Source: Bdellovibrionales bacterium (GTDB taxonomy: Bacteria > Bdellovibrionota > Bdellovibrionia > Bdellovibrionales > UBA1609). Taken from it: a stretch of DNA of 64,000 nt. A program made the position numbers and the translations under genes. Where the stretch lies: assembly GCA_016714165.1 (NCBI GenBank), contig JADJNU010000002.1, forward strand, positions 310,001-374,000, in the 5' to 3' direction. This document shows positions 44,340-53,242 of the stretch, piece by piece (position 1 is the first letter of the stretch; every line of letters begins with the position of its first letter). The notes below the pieces were generated by a model. It made no database searches. It had not been told where the DNA came from and saw only the letters and a program-made list of their open reading frames with translations.

Positions 44340-45672
44340 TTTTCAAAAAATGAGTGGCACAGGAAATACAGGGATCATAATTTCGAACTGTCTGCTCACA
44401 ACGATGCCGAAGTTCGCTTTCCGGTGACGAAAAATATTTTCGAACGACCTCAAAAAGATCGGATTCGATCGTCTTTTGATTCTGCGAAGTCGGCGGTATG
44501 ATTTTCGCCTCCTTGATTTTTCCGTCACAGCCAATTTCGTAACGATGATAAAGAATGCCCCGAGGAGCCTCAGTACAACCATGGCCAATCCCTTCTTTTA
44601 CCTCATAGTTGACAAAGGCCGGGCCCTTAGCCACGTAGCCTTCGATAATCCTAAGACTTTCCTCACAAGCGAACAAAATTTCCAACGAACGAACAATAAT
44701 GCTCTTGAAAGGATTTCGACAATCTTTGACTTTAAAATTAATTTCCCGGGCGCACTCTCTCACCCTCTCCGGCAGTCTGCCCTCATTGTGAAAATATCTG
44801 GCAAGTGGACCAACAAGGTATTCACCCCTCTCCTTTAGAACCGAATGTAAGGCATTAGATCGCGCGACATGGAGCTCCTGAAAATGGTCTAAATACGATG
44901 GCACTTCAATATCCAATCCCCGGTTGGAAATGATTCGACCTCTGTTAATGGGGTATTCCTCTGAGTGAAAGAGTGAGACAAATTCGTAGTCCCTCTCAAA
45001 ATCAGGGAATTCCAGCTTGGATACAAACCGAACTGTTTCCTCAGCGATGTCTCTTGCTTGCTTCAATGGATCCAGCATTTTTCGCAATTGGGAAGGGTCG
45101 GGAAGCTTATAGAACCCACCCACTTTCACATTGATGGGGTGAATCTCACGACCACCGACCAATTTCATGAGATCATTCCCAATTTTCTTAAGTTGCAACC
45201 CCTGAGAAACCACCTTTGGATATTTCTTTGCCATTTTTATAGCATCTTCAAAACCGAGAAAATCAGGAGCATGAAGCATATAGACATGCAAAGTGTGACT
45301 CTCAATCCACTCCCCACAAAAAATCAAACGACGTAACTCACTGATTTCTTTCGTCAGCTCAATGCCCAATGCAGATTCCATCGCCTGAACAGCGCTCATT
45401 TGATAGGCAATCGGACAAATTCCACATATGCGGGACGTGATGTCGCAGGCCTCCGTCAAATCACGTCCTCGTAACAAAGCTTCAAAATACCTCGGGGGTT
45501 CAAAAATTTTAAACTGAACCTCCTCAATTTCCTGCCCCTTTGTACGAACATAAAGAGATCCCTCGCCCTCCACCCGAGCCAAGTAGTCAACTTTGATTGT
45601 TCTTGTTTTAAGACCAGCTTGGGCACCTGGCCTAATTCCCGCCTTAATTTTAATTTCAGAATCGGAGCTCAT
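44314..45672 (-). CDS. hydA: Group 3b-type [NiFe]-hydrogenase large subunit
   Basis: Catalytic subunit of a cytoplasmic bidirectional NAD(P)-linked hydrogenase (sulfhydrogenase-like), 452 aa. The N-terminal L1 motif is SRICGICPIAYQMSAVQA; the C-terminal L2 motif is DPCISCATH, followed by an 11-residue tail that the adjacent protease presumably removes. The order of accessory genes (beta, gamma, delta subunits just upstream) marks the group 3b/HydBGDA arrangement. It likely disposes of reductant as H2 during fermentation, or takes up H2 to make NAD(P)H. It shares 4 bases with the small-subunit gene. Confidence 0.92.
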   Translation of the reverse strand: MSSDSEIKIKAGIRPGAQAGLKTRTIKVDYLARVEGEGSLYVRTKGQEIEEVQFKIFEPPRYFEALLRGRDLTEACDITSRICGICPIAYQMSAVQAMESALGIELTKEISELRRLIFCGEWIESHTLHVYMLHAPDFLGFEDAIKMAKKYPKVVSQGLQLKKIGNDLMKLVGGREIHPINVKVGGFYKLPDPSQLRKMLDPLKQARDIAEETVRFVSKLEFPDFERDYEFVSLFHSEEYPINRGRIISNRGLDIEVPSYLDHFQELHVARSNALHSVLKERGEYLVGPLARYFHNEGRLPERVRECAREINFKVKDCRNPFKSIIVRSLEILFACEESLRIIEGYVAKGPAFVNYEVKEGIGHGCTEAPRGILYHRYEIGCDGKIKEAKIIPPTSQNQKTIESDLFEVVRKYFSSPESELRHRCEQTVRNYDPCISCATHFLKIEREDVNS

Positions 45673-46553
45673 GTGTCTTTCCTATTTGGTTCTGGGCTAG
45701 GCAATGATTGAGACTCACCCAATGCATCAACTTTCTGCGCATCCTTTTGAAACAGTTCCGAAGCTTCGTGAAAAATTTTATTGCCAGTATAATAGGTTTG
45801 CAGAGATCTGTTCACGAAATCTGGAGACGCCTTTGTCATCGCGACCATCCAATCCCCCAGAGCGCGAGGATTGGGACTGTCTTGAGGCCCGTAGCAGCCA
45901 TAACAACCTCGGTTATATCGTGGGCATATTGATCCGCAACCCGCATGAGTGATAGGTCCCAGGCATGGCGTCCCATGAGCCACCATAACACAGACGTTGC
46001 CATCTAATTTGCAATCGATGCACTCACTGTAGGAGCTAATATTTGGCTTGCGCCCGTGCAAAAATGCCGAAATCACCTCTAAAAGTTGAGTTTTATTGAT
46101 TGGACAGCCCTGGAGCTCAAAATCAACCTTGACGTGGTTTGAGATCGGAGTCGAAGTCGCTAGAGCCTCGATATAATCTGGTCGAGCATAGACATATTTT
46201 CTATAGTCCTCCTCACGAGCATAATTGCGCAGGGCCTGCACCCCACCGGAAGTCGCACAGGCCCCGATCGTCACCAAATGGCGCGATTGATTCCGAACAT
46301 CTTTGATTCGGTCGGCATCGTGAGAGGTCGTAATTGAACCCTCAACCAAGGAAAGATCATAAGGACCAGGGAGAACGTGACGACTCGCTTCTGCAAAATT
46401 AGCTATCTCAATTATCTCAGCAATTCCAAGTAACTCATCCTCACAATCAAGCAAACTCAATTGACAGCCATCACAGGACGCAAATTTCCAAACGGCCAAC
46501 TTAGGTTTGATTTTAGCTCTCTTATTCCCGGCCTTACTTGATTTCTTTCTCAT
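45669..46553 (-). CDS. hydD: Group 3b-type [NiFe]-hydrogenase small subunit
   Basis: Iron-sulfur electron-transfer subunit of 294 aa. It begins with Lys/Arg-rich residues and no signal peptide, then WKFASCDGCQLSLLDCE, IGACATSGGVQ, LQGCPINKTQLLEV and the C-terminal cluster CLGPITHAGCGSICPRYNRGCYGCYGP (split here by its own spacing), which bind the proximal and further 4Fe-4S clusters. The absence of a Tat signal fits a cytoplasmic enzyme. It lies between the gamma-type subunit and the large subunit, with a 3-base gap upstream. Confidence 0.92.
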   Translation of the reverse strand: MRKKSSKAGNKRAKIKPKLAVWKFASCDGCQLSLLDCEDELLGIAEIIEIANFAEASRHVLPGPYDLSLVEGSITTSHDADRIKDVRNQSRHLVTIGACATSGGVQALRNYAREEDYRKYVYARPDYIEALATSTPISNHVKVDFELQGCPINKTQLLEVISAFLHGRKPNISSYSECIDCKLDGNVCVMVAHGTPCLGPITHAGCGSICPRYNRGCYGCYGPQDSPNPRALGDWMVAMTKASPDFVNRSLQTYYTGNKIFHEASELFQKDAQKVDALGESQSLPSPEPNRKDT

Positions 46554-46556
46554 GAA

Positions 46557-47387
46557 TCAAAATTCTCTTCTCAGAAAAGTGGAACTCAATCTATCAAATG
46601 AAAAAACAGGACCGTCTTTGCAGATAAACTCTCCACCGTATTGACAATGACCACAAAAGCCCACCGCACATTGCATATTGCGCTCCATGGAAACGTAGAT
46701 GTCTTTTTCTACTACACCCCTTCCCAGTAGGGGATCCGCTATAAAACGCATCATGATCTCAGGGCCGCAAACCATCACAAGACTTTTTCCAGGGTCCAAA
46801 TCCAAATTCGGAATCAATTTTGTTACGGCCCCGACGTGACCCTTCCAAGTCGGTCCAGCCGCGTCGACAGCTACGCTCAATTCAACTCCGAGTTTTCGCC
46901 ATTTACTGAATTCCTTTTTGAAAACTAAGTCTTTAGGGGACCTCGCTCCGTAGAGAACACTCAAGCGACCATATTTACTCTTGTTCGCCAGGTAGGCATA
47001 AATCACGGGACGCAAGGGAGCCAGGCCGATTCCACCTGCGACCAAAATTATATCCTTCCCTTGTGCCTTGTCCAGAGGCCAGGGCACTCCAAATGGCCCC
47101 CTGATTCCAATTTGGCTCCTCTCTGTCAACATTTTCATTCTTCTCGTCACGGTACCTACCGCCCGAATGGTATGAACATAGCAATCAGCCTTGGCGGAGT
47201 TTCCACTGATAGAAATAGCAACTTCTCCCACTCCAAACTGGTAAAGCATGTTAAACTGGCCCGGCGAAAACTCCATGCTTTGCTGGGAACCTTCGGGAAC
47301 CAACTCGATCGTGAACACGTCACTTGTCTCCTGAGTGTACTTAACAACGCGATAGGGAACCGGAAGGAGAGGATTTTCTGACTTCAA
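46557..47387 (-). CDS. hydG: FAD/NAD(P)-binding hydrogenase gamma subunit
   Basis: Flavoprotein of the ferredoxin-NADP reductase superfamily (276 aa) linking the hydrogenase to NAD(P). The FAD-binding barrel (SPGQFNMLYQFGVGEVAISI) is followed by the nucleotide-binding part VAGGIGLAPLRPVIYAYLAN and VMVCGPEIMMRF, and the C-terminus carries Cys ligands in QCAVGFCGHCQYGGEFICKDG for a 2Fe-2S cluster. The same layout occurs in sulfhydrogenase HydG and dihydroorotate dehydrogenase electron-transfer subunits; the operon decides for hydrogenase. It overlaps the cyclic-nucleotide-domain gene by 4 bases. Confidence 0.9.
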   Translation of the reverse strand: MKSENPLLPVPYRVVKYTQETSDVFTIELVPEGSQQSMEFSPGQFNMLYQFGVGEVAISISGNSAKADCYVHTIRAVGTVTRRMKMLTERSQIGIRGPFGVPWPLDKAQGKDIILVAGGIGLAPLRPVIYAYLANKSKYGRLSVLYGARSPKDLVFKKEFSKWRKLGVELSVAVDAAGPTWKGHVGAVTKLIPNLDLDPGKSLVMVCGPEIMMRFIADPLLGRGVVEKDIYVSMERNMQCAVGFCGHCQYGGEFICKDGPVFSFDRLSSTFLRREF

Positions 47388-47854
47388 TGTCCACCCTTTC
47401 CATAAATGTCAATGAGTTGCAACCGAGTTGCGCTCAACCGACCCGCAATAACCAAAGCAATTTTCTTCATCAAAAGGTAGCCAAGTTCAGGATTATTTTC
47501 TGCCTTTTTTCGCAAGCAACCGCCGTCAAATTCAATCAAATGCGCTTGCTCCAAGACTCTCACGTCAAATTTCCACTTAAAAGGCTCCACCAGCCACGAC
47601 CACCCAATAAGCTCACCAGATCCGAGTGTTTCAACCAAGAGAACTCCATGCCCCTGCATATGTGTTTCTATAGCCACTCGTCCCTTTCTAAGAACATAAA
47701 AAGCCTCAGCGGCATCGCCCTCCTGAGCAAGGTACTGACCAGACTTAACGACTCGATTTTTCCCACATCCACCAATGAGGTTTAAATATTCCTGAGGGAA
47801 ATGACTAAAGAACACACAGTCATTCAGTAGTTCCGAAATTTTTTTCATGATCAA
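47384..47854 (-). CDS. Stand-alone cyclic-nucleotide-binding-domain protein of the hydrogenase operon
   Basis: A 156-residue single CNMP-binding (CRP-like) domain: SGQYLAQEGDAAEAFYVLRKG, then ETLGSGELIGWSWLVEP. There is no helix-turn-helix, so it is not a classic Crp/Fnr regulator. Genes of this type are found inside group 3b hydrogenase operons of other bacteria, between the beta and gamma subunits as here, and may act as a regulatory subunit; no biochemical role is established. It overlaps hydB by 35 bases and hydG by 4. Confidence 0.85.
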   Translation of the reverse strand: MIMKKISELLNDCVFFSHFPQEYLNLIGGCGKNRVVKSGQYLAQEGDAAEAFYVLRKGRVAIETHMQGHGVLLVETLGSGELIGWSWLVEPFKWKFDVRVLEQAHLIEFDGGCLRKKAENNPELGYLLMKKIALVIAGRLSATRLQLIDIYGKGGH

Positions 47855-48983
47855 ACGCCCTTATCTCTTCTGTTAAATCTATACCCACCGGGCACCAACT
47901 AATGCACCGGCCACATCCGACACATCCAGACTTTCCGTATTGATCAAACCAACTTGAGACTTTGTGGGTCAACCATTGGCGATATCGAGATTTGCCGCTC
48001 TGCCTAACACTGCCGCCATGAATATAGCTGTGATCGAGAGTAAAACAAGAGTCCCATTTTCTCCACCTTTCGGCGTGGTCACCTTTTAAATCGGTCGTAT
48101 CTTCGACTCTTGAACAAAAACAAGTCGGACAAACCAAAGTGCAGTTCGCACAGTTGAGACATTTCTTAGATATCTCTTCCCAGCGACCACTATGAAATGA
48201 TCTGTCTAACAACTTTTTATCCTCGATTGGTTTCATCGATCTCATCTGCGCGTCGGCCACCATGGCAATCTGCTGATTTGAAATGAGTGAATCTTCGACG
48301 GATGTCGGATACAGACATTTCATGCGACGGAGTTCTCCCATCAACTTCTCCCCTTCGGGAGACCCAGACTTCAGCAAAAATCGATGATGATCGACTTCAG
48401 GAACTTCAACCAACAAGAGATCAAAACCCTCAGAGACGCCTGGTCCGGTGTTCATGGATGCACAAAAACACGTCGGTGCGACAGACATACACTGAACCGC
48501 AATCAATATCGTCGCTGCCCGTCTTTCTTGATATGGCCTATCAACGACTGGTCCCTCCAAAAAAATCTGATCTTGGATTCGAATAGCGGCAAGCTCACAG
48601 GCCCTCACCCCTAAAAATGCTCGACGTGGACAGGCTATCTTTTCAGGTATAAAGCAGAGGTTCCCATCTTTGTTCTTATTCGATTTCCAAAGGCGTTCTT
48701 TCGGAACAAACAAGAATTTCTTCCAACTGTCTGGACCAACAGTGAACCCAAAGTAGGCCCCATCGTCCCGCTGAGCAAGCCGATAAAAACCCCTTTCTTG
48801 TTTTTCCGTGTAGCCTCGAGGTAAATCTTCCGCCTTTTGTAGAACATCATAGACAATCGCCTGATCCCTCACCTGGGGGCCTACCACCTCAAATCCAGAA
48901 TCTTGAAGTAACTGAATCAGCGTGGCTATTCCGCCCACACCCATTTGTTCTTCGAATTGAGGCAAGTTCAATTGAGTCTTCAT
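47820..48983 (-). CDS. hydB: Iron-sulfur hydrogenase beta subunit
   Basis: A 387-residue 4Fe-4S protein of the sulfhydrogenase beta (HydB/AsrA-like) family that passes electrons between the hydrogenase core and further acceptors such as polysulfide. Two ferredoxin-like sets of Cys are clear: CLNCANCTLVCPTCFC and CVGCGRCISWCPVGID. The N-terminal half contains additional Cys (FLGVRACELAAIRIQD, CFCASMNTGPG). It is the first hydrogenase gene of the operon, overlapping the CoA-transferase gene by 4 bases. Confidence 0.9.
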   Translation of the reverse strand: MKTQLNLPQFEEQMGVGGIATLIQLLQDSGFEVVGPQVRDQAIVYDVLQKAEDLPRGYTEKQERGFYRLAQRDDGAYFGFTVGPDSWKKFLFVPKERLWKSNKNKDGNLCFIPEKIACPRRAFLGVRACELAAIRIQDQIFLEGPVVDRPYQERRAATILIAVQCMSVAPTCFCASMNTGPGVSEGFDLLLVEVPEVDHHRFLLKSGSPEGEKLMGELRRMKCLYPTSVEDSLISNQQIAMVADAQMRSMKPIEDKKLLDRSFHSGRWEEISKKCLNCANCTLVCPTCFCSRVEDTTDLKGDHAERWRKWDSCFTLDHSYIHGGSVRQSGKSRYRQWLTHKVSSWFDQYGKSGCVGCGRCISWCPVGIDLTEEIRAFDHEKNFGTTE

Positions 48984-50284
48984 GTTTTTGTCTTAAGACC
49001 CTGACAGAAATTCCACCAATTTTTATGAAGAGTTTCTCGATCATCGGGATGAGAAATTTCAATCAAAGCTTTTGCTCGTTCTGAAAGCGTCTTTCCGTAG
49101 AGATCCACCCTGCCATATTCCGTAACAATGAAATGAACCAAGGCCCTTGGAGTCACAACACCGGCCCCAACATTGAGATTCGCCACGATCCGAGGAGCCC
49201 CATTCTTCGCTCGACTGGTCAGAGCAATAATCGGCTTCCCCCCTTCAGAGAGAGAAGCTCCCAAAATAAAATCCAGTTGACCTCCCGATCCAGAAATGAT
49301 CCGACTTCCAACTGAATCGGCGCAGACCTGTCCCGTCAAATCGACTTCGACAGCGGAGTTAATTGCGACGACTTTTGGATTGCGAGCAATATTGATTGGA
49401 TTATTGATATAACCGACATCCAACTGAACCGTCGCCTGATTGTCGTGAACAAAGCGATAAAGCTCTCGCGACCCCATTAAAAAAGAGGAGACGGTCTTTC
49501 CCTTGTGCAACTTTTTTCGACTGTTATCTACCACTCCAGCTTGGATCAGCTTCAAAGCCCCGTCTGACCACATTTCGGTATGAATCCCAAGATATCTTCG
49601 ATTGGAAAGCTGACCCAATACGGCGTCAGGTATCGCCCCAATACCCATTTGCAGAGTTGAGCCATCCTCCACTAAATCCGCCACGTAATTTCCAATCTGT
49701 TGCTCGACAGGCGTTGGCAAGATCGGCGCTTCTTCAGGCAATTCATCATCAACCTGAACGGCATAATCGATTTTGCTCACATGAAGAAATCCATCCCCAT
49801 GCGTTCGAGGCATGTGAGGATTAATCTGAGCGATCACAATTTTGGCTTGCTCTAGAGCAGCTGGAATAATATCGACACTCGTACCCAGAGAGCAATCGCC
49901 GTGCTGGTCTGGTGGAGAAACGTGAATAAAGACCACATCAATCTCCACTCTTCTTGACCGTATCAGCTGCGGAATTTCTGATAGCGAACAAGGAAGATAA
50001 TCAACCTGAGGAGGGCAGAATCGACTGCGCAGGTTAGCTCCCATAAAAAAAGATGAAACCTTGAAACTATCTCTGTACTTTTTATCTGCATAGGGGGACG
50101 TCCCGCTTGTATGGAGATGAAAAATCTCGACATTTCTCAGACGGTCGGCTTGCTCCACCATCGCCTCTATCAGGCGTTGAGGAGTTGCTGCAGCCCCTTG
50201 AATCAGAACTCGATCTCCAGATCGAACTGCCTGCACTGCTTCCTGGGCGCTCACCCAGTTCACTTTCGAGATCTGAAGGTTCAT
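48980..50284 (-). CDS. Acetyl-CoA hydrolase/transferase family protein (CoA-transferase)
   Basis: CoA-transferase of the Cat1/4-hydroxybutyrate CoA-transferase family, 434 aa from the ATG at 50284 (GGAG 8 bases upstream); a start at 50308 is also open. Motifs: VSAQEAVQAVRSGDRVLIQG, VFIHVSPPDQHGDCSLG, LQMGIGAIPDAVLGQL (the catalytic Glu region), and ISGSGGQLDFILGASLSEGG. It would move CoA between acetate and another acid or release acetyl units from acetyl-CoA, fitting the PFL and hydrogenase genes downstream. It is the first gene after marR in the same direction. The exact acid substrate is unknown. Confidence 0.88.
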   Translation of the reverse strand: MNLQISKVNWVSAQEAVQAVRSGDRVLIQGAAATPQRLIEAMVEQADRLRNVEIFHLHTSGTSPYADKKYRDSFKVSSFFMGANLRSRFCPPQVDYLPCSLSEIPQLIRSRRVEIDVVFIHVSPPDQHGDCSLGTSVDIIPAALEQAKIVIAQINPHMPRTHGDGFLHVSKIDYAVQVDDELPEEAPILPTPVEQQIGNYVADLVEDGSTLQMGIGAIPDAVLGQLSNRRYLGIHTEMWSDGALKLIQAGVVDNSRKKLHKGKTVSSFLMGSRELYRFVHDNQATVQLDVGYINNPINIARNPKVVAINSAVEVDLTGQVCADSVGSRIISGSGGQLDFILGASLSEGGKPIIALTSRAKNGAPRIVANLNVGAGVVTPRALVHFIVTEYGRVDLYGKTLSERAKALIEISHPDDRETLHKNWWNFCQGLKTKT

Positions 50285-50372
50285 GCCGCTCACTCCTTCT
50301 GATATCAATTCGTTATGACCGACATTTATATCTCATAATCGGTCACGACTCCAGCAGAGCTAGACTCTTCCC

Positions 50373-50747
50373 TCATGAATTCTTGTGAATCAGCCGATTT
50401 AGCGCTTCAGCATTGTTTTCACCCAACACCTTGCAATATTGTTGGTAAAGATTTTTCCAACACTGATTGATTTTTGGTAAGAATTCCAATCCCTTCACCT
50501 GCAGGCAGACGACGACTTGACGTCCCGTCTTCTTGCGTCTGAGATATCTCTTTTCCTCCAGCTGCCCTAAGAGGCGCGTAAGAGTTGAACGATCCAAATC
50601 CATCAGCTTCGCCAATACCGAAGATGGAGCCGCATGCCCCTCGGATTTTCCCAAAGCCATGAGGAGAAAGGCCTGACTGGGCGACATTTCTAAATCTTTA
50701 AAGGCCTCAAAGGCCAAACGATCGATCCTACGATAAAATCGACTCAT
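50373..50747 (-). CDS. MarR family transcriptional regulator
   Basis: A 124-residue winged-helix regulator, short for the family. The DNA-binding region shows SPSQAFLLMALGKSEG, then LAKLMDLDRSTLTRLLGQLEEKRYLRRKK with the beta-wing. The dimerisation helices at both ends are trimmed. Its promoter region contains overlapping palindromes (50828-50848), the usual MarR operator form. It stands upstream of the hydrogenase block and divergent from the reductase gene at 50899, so it may regulate one or both. Confidence 0.85.
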   Translation of the reverse strand: MSRFYRRIDRLAFEAFKDLEMSPSQAFLLMALGKSEGHAAPSSVLAKLMDLDRSTLTRLLGQLEEKRYLRRKKTGRQVVVCLQVKGLEFLPKINQCWKNLYQQYCKVLGENNAEALNRLIHKNS

Positions 50748-50827
50748 CGCAAAATAAAGACAGCCCCGAAAGCACTCGTCTAATTTTGATACTTTTGAAA
50801 AGGTCCTTGCGATTTTTTTATCATTGC

Positions 50828-50848
50828 ATATACAATTGTATATACAAT
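50828..50848. promoter_or_regulatory. Overlapping palindromes, probable MarR operator
   Basis: Two perfect palindromes overlap here: ATATACAATTGTATAT (50828-50843) and ATTGTATATACAAT (50835-50848). They lie between the divergent marR and reductase genes, in the position of an autoregulatory MarR site. The core TTGTATA is also present in the candidate CarH operator at 18868-18893. Confidence 0.5.
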
Positions 50849-50898
50849 CATAAAAAAGTCAATAGGACTTTAACAACACTTCTTTAAGGAGCTTCTCT

Positions 50899-51552
50899 AT
50901 GGGAAATTTAAAAGTAGCCGTCCTCGGATCTGGAACAGTGGGGGAAATCCTCGCCAATGGCTTCCTGAAATACGGATATGAAGTGATGCGTGGTAGTCGC
51001 AACCCCTCGAAATTGAGTGATTGGAAATCAAAGAATTCAAAGAATGCAAAGGTTGGAACTTTTGAAGAGTCTGCCTTATTTGGAGATATCCTTGTTTTAG
51101 CAGTAAAAGGTACCGCTGCTGAGCAAGCGATCAAAAGTCTTTCTCCTTCTTCAATCAAAGGCAAAACAATCATTGACGTCACAAATCCAATTGCGGACGT
51201 TCCGCCTACCAATGGCGTGCTCAACTTCTTTACCGCTGCCAATAGCTCTCTCATGGAGATACTTCAAAAGGCAGCCCCCCAGGCCAATTTCGTAAAGGCC
51301 TTTTCCTGTGTCGGAGGGCCTTTCATGGTGGACCCTTCTTTTCCCGATGGAAAGCCCACCATGTTTATTTGCGGGTCCAACAGTGAGGCCAAAGGCAGAG
51401 TTCGAGAAATTCTCACGCAATTTGGCTGGGAAACCGAAGATATGGGTGGCGCTGAGGCCGCGCGCGCGATCGAACCTCTTTGTATTCTTTGGTGTATCCC
51501 GGGCTTGTTAAATAACAAGTGGGGACATGCCTTTAAACTTCTGAAAACATGA
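50899..51552 (+). CDS. NADPH-dependent F420 reductase-like oxidoreductase
   Basis: A 217-residue Rossmann protein of the NADP-oxidoreductase/F420-dependent reductase family. It begins VAVLGSGTVGEILANGF (GxGxxG), with RGSRNPSK after the second strand as an NADPH phosphate site, TIIDVTNPIADVP, and a C-terminal GWETEDMGGAEAARAIEP. F420 itself is not expected in this kind of organism, so a small NADPH reductase role is more likely. AAGGAG precedes the ATG. It is divergent from marR across a palindromic operator, which predicts MarR control. Confidence 0.82.
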   Translation: MGNLKVAVLGSGTVGEILANGFLKYGYEVMRGSRNPSKLSDWKSKNSKNAKVGTFEESALFGDILVLAVKGTAAEQAIKSLSPSSIKGKTIIDVTNPIADVPPTNGVLNFFTAANSSLMEILQKAAPQANFVKAFSCVGGPFMVDPSFPDGKPTMFICGSNSEAKGRVREILTQFGWETEDMGGAEAARAIEPLCILWCIPGLLNNKWGHAFKLLKT

Positions 51553-51576
51553 GTTCTAGTGAGTTTCCAATAACAT

Positions 51577-51605
51577 CAGCAGAAGGAGGGAGACTCCCTC
51601 TGCTG
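51577..51605. terminator. Hairpin after the reductase gene
   Basis: CAGCAGA and GGAG pair with CTCC and TCTGCTG around a short loop, with a small bulge, 25 bp after the reductase stop. There is no T-run, so it may be a Rho-assisted terminator or an mRNA-stabilising hairpin. Confidence 0.4.
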
Positions 51606-51789
51606 AGAGTTCCTCCTATTTAACTGCTTTAGTCAGAGCATTTAATACCTGTGTCCCATCGCAGCTATCAATAAATATTCAGAAGGACCCACAAAGCCGG
51701 ATGACTCCCTCCTTGTTTTCGGGCATTGTACCCACGGTCTACTTGAATTTTTGAATGGGTTTGGTTCTCATAGAAATGGGACTTATCTT

Positions 51790-53013
51790 ATGCCATTATT
51801 GACCACTTTGCTGATCCTTATCATCGTCGCCAGGCTTTTTGGCCAAATCTTTCAGCGATATCAACAACCTTCAATTGTGGGCGAGATGCTGGCTGGCGTT
51901 CTGCTTGGCCCCAGCCTTCTGAATCTCATTCATGCAAATGCGGCTCTTGCGGGTATCTCAGAGCTTGCCGTGTTTCTCGTCGTCCTTTCTGCTGGATTGG
52001 AAATGAATTTTAAGGATATTGTCAGCGCCCTCACGAGCAAAGGAATCGTGATCGCCATTCTTGGGTTTATTATTCCTCTAACTGCGGGTATGCTTGTTGG
52101 CATCGCCTTTCAGCTGACCATTATGAAAACTATTTTTTTGGGGCTATGTATTTCTATCACCGCCCTACCTGTGGCCATCAGAATACTTCAAAATTTTGGC
52201 ATTCTCGATTCTGATATCGCTCGATACTCCATAGCGACAGCGATATTTAATGACGTGGCTGCTCTTCTGGCTCTGGGCGTGATTCTCAACCTGCCCTCTC
52301 AGGGCTCTATGATGGCTGTGGGAATCTCAATTTTTATTATCGGAAGCAAACTCATTTTCCTTGCCGCCTGCATTTTGGGATTCAATTGGTTTATTGAACA
52401 ATTAGTTGACCGCGGAATCCATATTCACAAGGTTCCAGAGAAAATCGTCGAGATTCTAGGAAATGAAGCTCTTTTTGGAATTGTTGTGCTTTTTGCCCTG
52501 GTTTTTGGTTCTCTGAGCGAAATTTTGGGTTTTCATTTTGTCATTGGCGCCTTTTTCGGAGCGCTTTTGATTGATAAGAAGTTCTTTCTTGTATCTCGAT
52601 ATCATGAACTCGAAAGGACCCTTGGATCAATCACAGGTGGATTCCTGGCTCCCGTTTTCTTTGCTTATTTGGGTCTAGAATTCAATGTGAGGGCTATGGA
52701 TTCGGCTTTATTCGTCGTCGTCGTTTTGATTGTGTCAGTCGTATCAAAGATATTTTCTGGCTGGTTGGGAGGCAAGCTTCTCTCCCTCCCTCAGGCAGAT
52801 TGTCTTGGCATAGGCGTTATTCTAAATGGACGAGGAGTCATGGAATTGGTCGTCGCCGGAATAGCCTACCAGCGGGGCCTCATTGAGCAGGGGTTGTTTT
52901 CTACCTTGGTTCTGATGGGTGTTTTTACTACCATTATCACCCCGCTCATGTTTAGAAAATGGGTATCCCCCTTGCTCCCCAGACGCCTCTACTCAAACAA
53001 ACCGTCTGTTTAA
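51790..53013 (+). CDS. CPA2-type cation:proton antiporter (KefB/NhaS-like)
   Basis: Inner-membrane antiporter exchanging Na+ or K+ for protons, 407 aa with about 12 helices. The ATG at 51790 is preferred to a TTG at 51751 because it places MPLLTTLLILIIVARLFG as the first helix. Family signs: QPSIVGEMLAGVLLGPSLL, AVFLVVLSAGLEMNF, and NDVAALLALGV, with the ND motif near residue 155 and a long LFALVFGSLSEILGFHFVIG region. It has no C-terminal TrkA-N domain, so it resembles the short transporters. Regulation is not visible. Confidence 0.87.
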   Translation: MPLLTTLLILIIVARLFGQIFQRYQQPSIVGEMLAGVLLGPSLLNLIHANAALAGISELAVFLVVLSAGLEMNFKDIVSALTSKGIVIAILGFIIPLTAGMLVGIAFQLTIMKTIFLGLCISITALPVAIRILQNFGILDSDIARYSIATAIFNDVAALLALGVILNLPSQGSMMAVGISIFIIGSKLIFLAACILGFNWFIEQLVDRGIHIHKVPEKIVEILGNEALFGIVVLFALVFGSLSEILGFHFVIGAFFGALLIDKKFFLVSRYHELERTLGSITGGFLAPVFFAYLGLEFNVRAMDSALFVVVVLIVSVVSKIFSGWLGGKLLSLPQADCLGIGVILNGRGVMELVVAGIAYQRGLIEQGLFSTLVLMGVFTTIITPLMFRKWVSPLLPRRLYSNKPSV

Positions 53014-53242
53014 GACCTTTTTCGATACAGCTAAACCCTATTATCAGTATCCAAGCTACGAAACTTCGACTCAATTCGTAGACGCAACAGGGCTATTCAT
53101 GATTGTCTTAGAGCTGGACTTAATCTTTCTGAAACGCTTTGGCATACTAATCTCAACTCCAAGGACGTCGCGGCTTTTAAGGCTCCGACAGGGGGTTGAC
53201 TGATCGTTTTTCTGACTTTTCCAAACTTTGAGAGGAAACACC

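Noticed and set aside
53016..53242. Separate small gene between the antiporter and the acyltransferase operon
   Set aside because: The open frames there start inside the antiporter gene or lack a ribosome-binding site, and none resembles a known protein.
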